NCBI GenBank assembly: GCA_021772755.1
Contig: JAJFLJ010000244.1
Location: 1-33,963, forward strand
Length of the DNA stretch: 33,963 bases
Direction of reading: 5' to 3'
Source: Candidatus Sumerlaeota bacterium
GTDB lineage: Bacteria; Sumerlaeota; Sumerlaeia; SLMS01; JAHLLQ01
How positions within the stretch are numbered: position 1 is the first letter of the stretch; every line of letters begins with the position of its first letter. The translations under genes were made by a program, and so were the position numbers. Below the pieces are notes generated by a model, which did no database searches, was not told where the DNA came from, and was given only the letters and a program-made list of their open reading frames with translations. Positions 33,212 through 33,963 of the stretch are shown piece by piece.

Positions 33212-33733
33212 ATGACATTTCCCTTCCGGGTCTCGGTCTCCGACTTTCGGAGAGCCCTGCCGCTGCTGGGGCTGACGCTCCTGTTCGCAGGGCTGATCGC
33301 CGCGGGGCACGCGCTGACGACCGCCCCGAGAACCTCCATCGCCCAGATGGAAACGGCGGTCCGCCGAAACGACTTCGTCCAAGCCTGGGTTCCCCAGCCC
33401 GTCCGCGACTTCCGACCGGAGTCCTGGGACCTGTACCAGCACTTTCTTCTCAACGTCCCCTTCGGTATCCTCGCGGGATTCGGCGGGGTACTGGCCGGAA
33501 TCGCGTTTCGCGGAAACGTCCGGCGATGGGCGGTGGCGGTCTTTCTGTCTCTGGCCGCCGGGTGGGCGCTCTACACCGAGTGGCGCCAGGTGGCTCTGCC
33601 GGACCGTTCGGCGGGGTGGGACGACCTGCTCGCGAACTGGGCGGGTCTGGCGGCGGGGTTCGCGGTCTGGAGCGGCGGGGCGTTTCTCTTCGCGCGGTTC
33701 AGCCGTTCTCGCGCAGCAGCGAACGGTTCCTGA
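33212..33733 (+). CDS. VanZ-like membrane protein
   Basis: A 173-residue protein with four hydrophobic segments (about 17-34, 78-98, 105-121 and 143-162). The region 77-150 fits the VanZ-like family: HFLLNVPFGILAGF, then E123 and Q125 in YTEWRQVALPDR, and D137/D138 and N142 in WDDLLANWAG, matching the family's ExxQ-LPGR-DxxxN pattern. VanZ gives low-level teicoplanin resistance in enterococci, but most family members have no known role. The ATG at 33212 is preferred; a GTG at 33185 would add nine residues. Its 3' end overlaps the convergent PgsA-like gene by 35 bases. Confidence 0.8.
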   Translation: MTFPFRVSVSDFRRALPLLGLTLLFAGLIAAGHALTTAPRTSIAQMETAVRRNDFVQAWVPQPVRDFRPESWDLYQHFLLNVPFGILAGFGGVLAGIAFRGNVRRWAVAVFLSLAAGWALYTEWRQVALPDRSAGWDDLLANWAGLAAGFAVWSGGAFLFARFSRSRAAANGS

Positions 33734-33963
33734 CCAGATAGAGACCGCCCGACAGCACCGTGAGCGTCGTCGCGATCGCCAGCAGGACGTTCAGCAGAAT
33801 CAGCGAAATCGCCTCGGCCTGCATGCCGTTCGGCAGCGGGCGGTCCCAAAGGCCTTCGGCGCGAAGGAACTCGCGCGCCGAGAGATAGACAAGCGACGTG
33901 ATGATGGTGGCCAGCTGCCACCCCGTCTTGTGCTTCCCCCACTTGTCGGCCGCCATGACCTTG
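33699..33963 (-). CDS. pgsA: PgsA-like CDP-alcohol phosphatidyltransferase, C-terminal fragment
   Basis: The last 87 or so residues of a protein that continues beyond the window's right end. VMAADKWGKHKTGWQLATII (starting at the edge) matches the GKxKTxxQ element of CDP-diacylglycerol-glycerol-3-phosphate phosphatidyltransferase, and the following hydrophobic segments (about 18-33 and 51-74 of the fragment) fit its final helices. The enzyme makes phosphatidylglycerol phosphate in the inner membrane. The catalytic DGx2ARx8Gx3Dx3D motif should lie upstream and cannot be checked. An ATG at 33956 is internal, since the frame is open through the edge. It overlaps the VanZ-like gene by 35 bases, tail to tail. 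Confidence 0.65.
   Translation of the reverse strand, partial: KVMAADKWGKHKTGWQLATIITSLVYLSAREFLRAEGLWDRPLPNGMQAEAISLILLNVLLAIATTLTVLSGGLYLVRNRSLLRENG

Overview
The window is one GC-rich stretch of bacterial chromosome (a hand count in polX gives 43 G+C in 60 bases). Genes are packed on both strands and no gene-free gap exceeds about 250 bases. Several features suggest a Gram-negative-type envelope: a LysM/M23 protein with a degenerate active site, several putative lipoproteins, a BamE-like small protein and a family 5 peptide-binding lipoprotein. The prepilin at 1601 has the N-terminus (FTLVELLIV, then a VPNFLEAQ-like stretch) that I associate with Sumerlaeota, Hydrogenedentes and Planctomycetes-like candidate phyla. 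That placement is from memory of the family and was not tested by phylogeny.

Left part (1-8200): the 3' part of an ABC exporter with a frame break at the window edge; a small membrane-anchored protein overlapping a type II pseudopilin; a large secreted protein of unknown role; a convergent polytopic GT-C-like membrane protein; a divergent nitrilase-superfamily amidohydrolase; and a LysM/LysM/M23 protein. Region 8350-10523 is visibly less GC-rich (28/60 and 33/60 in two sampled lines). It holds a BamE-like protein and a HEAT-repeat lipoprotein, possibly acquired.

Middle (10600-21600): a compact DUF1338 protein (2-oxoadipate dioxygenase/decarboxylase family), an FHA-GAF-HD-GYP signalling protein, an ECF sigma factor translationally coupled to a tiny tail-anchored protein, a membrane protein plus GPP34 pair, a winged-helix SAM methyltransferase, a transglutaminase-like lipoprotein, DNA polymerase X, and a GT4 glycosyltransferase whose N-terminal domain is interrupted by a beta-rich insert.

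Right part (21600-33963): a Phd-PIN toxin-antitoxin pair, ychF, a minus-strand run (duplicated-module protein, RidA, peptide-binding lipoprotein), a DinB-like protein, metK, an AbrB-Doc toxin-antitoxin pair, rpsB-tsf, an M19 dipeptidase, a VanZ-like protein and the C-terminal part of a PgsA-like phosphatidyltransferase that runs off the window.

No rRNA, tRNA, CRISPR array, insertion sequence or prophage was seen. Most genes are housekeeping or envelope functions. I did not find a multi-gene system that I can call clearly new. The best leads are the duplicated-module protein, the GT4 insert, the two mixed-family toxin-antitoxin loci with visible operators, the membrane protein/GPP34 pair, the catalytically degenerate M23 protein and the HEAT-lipoprotein island.
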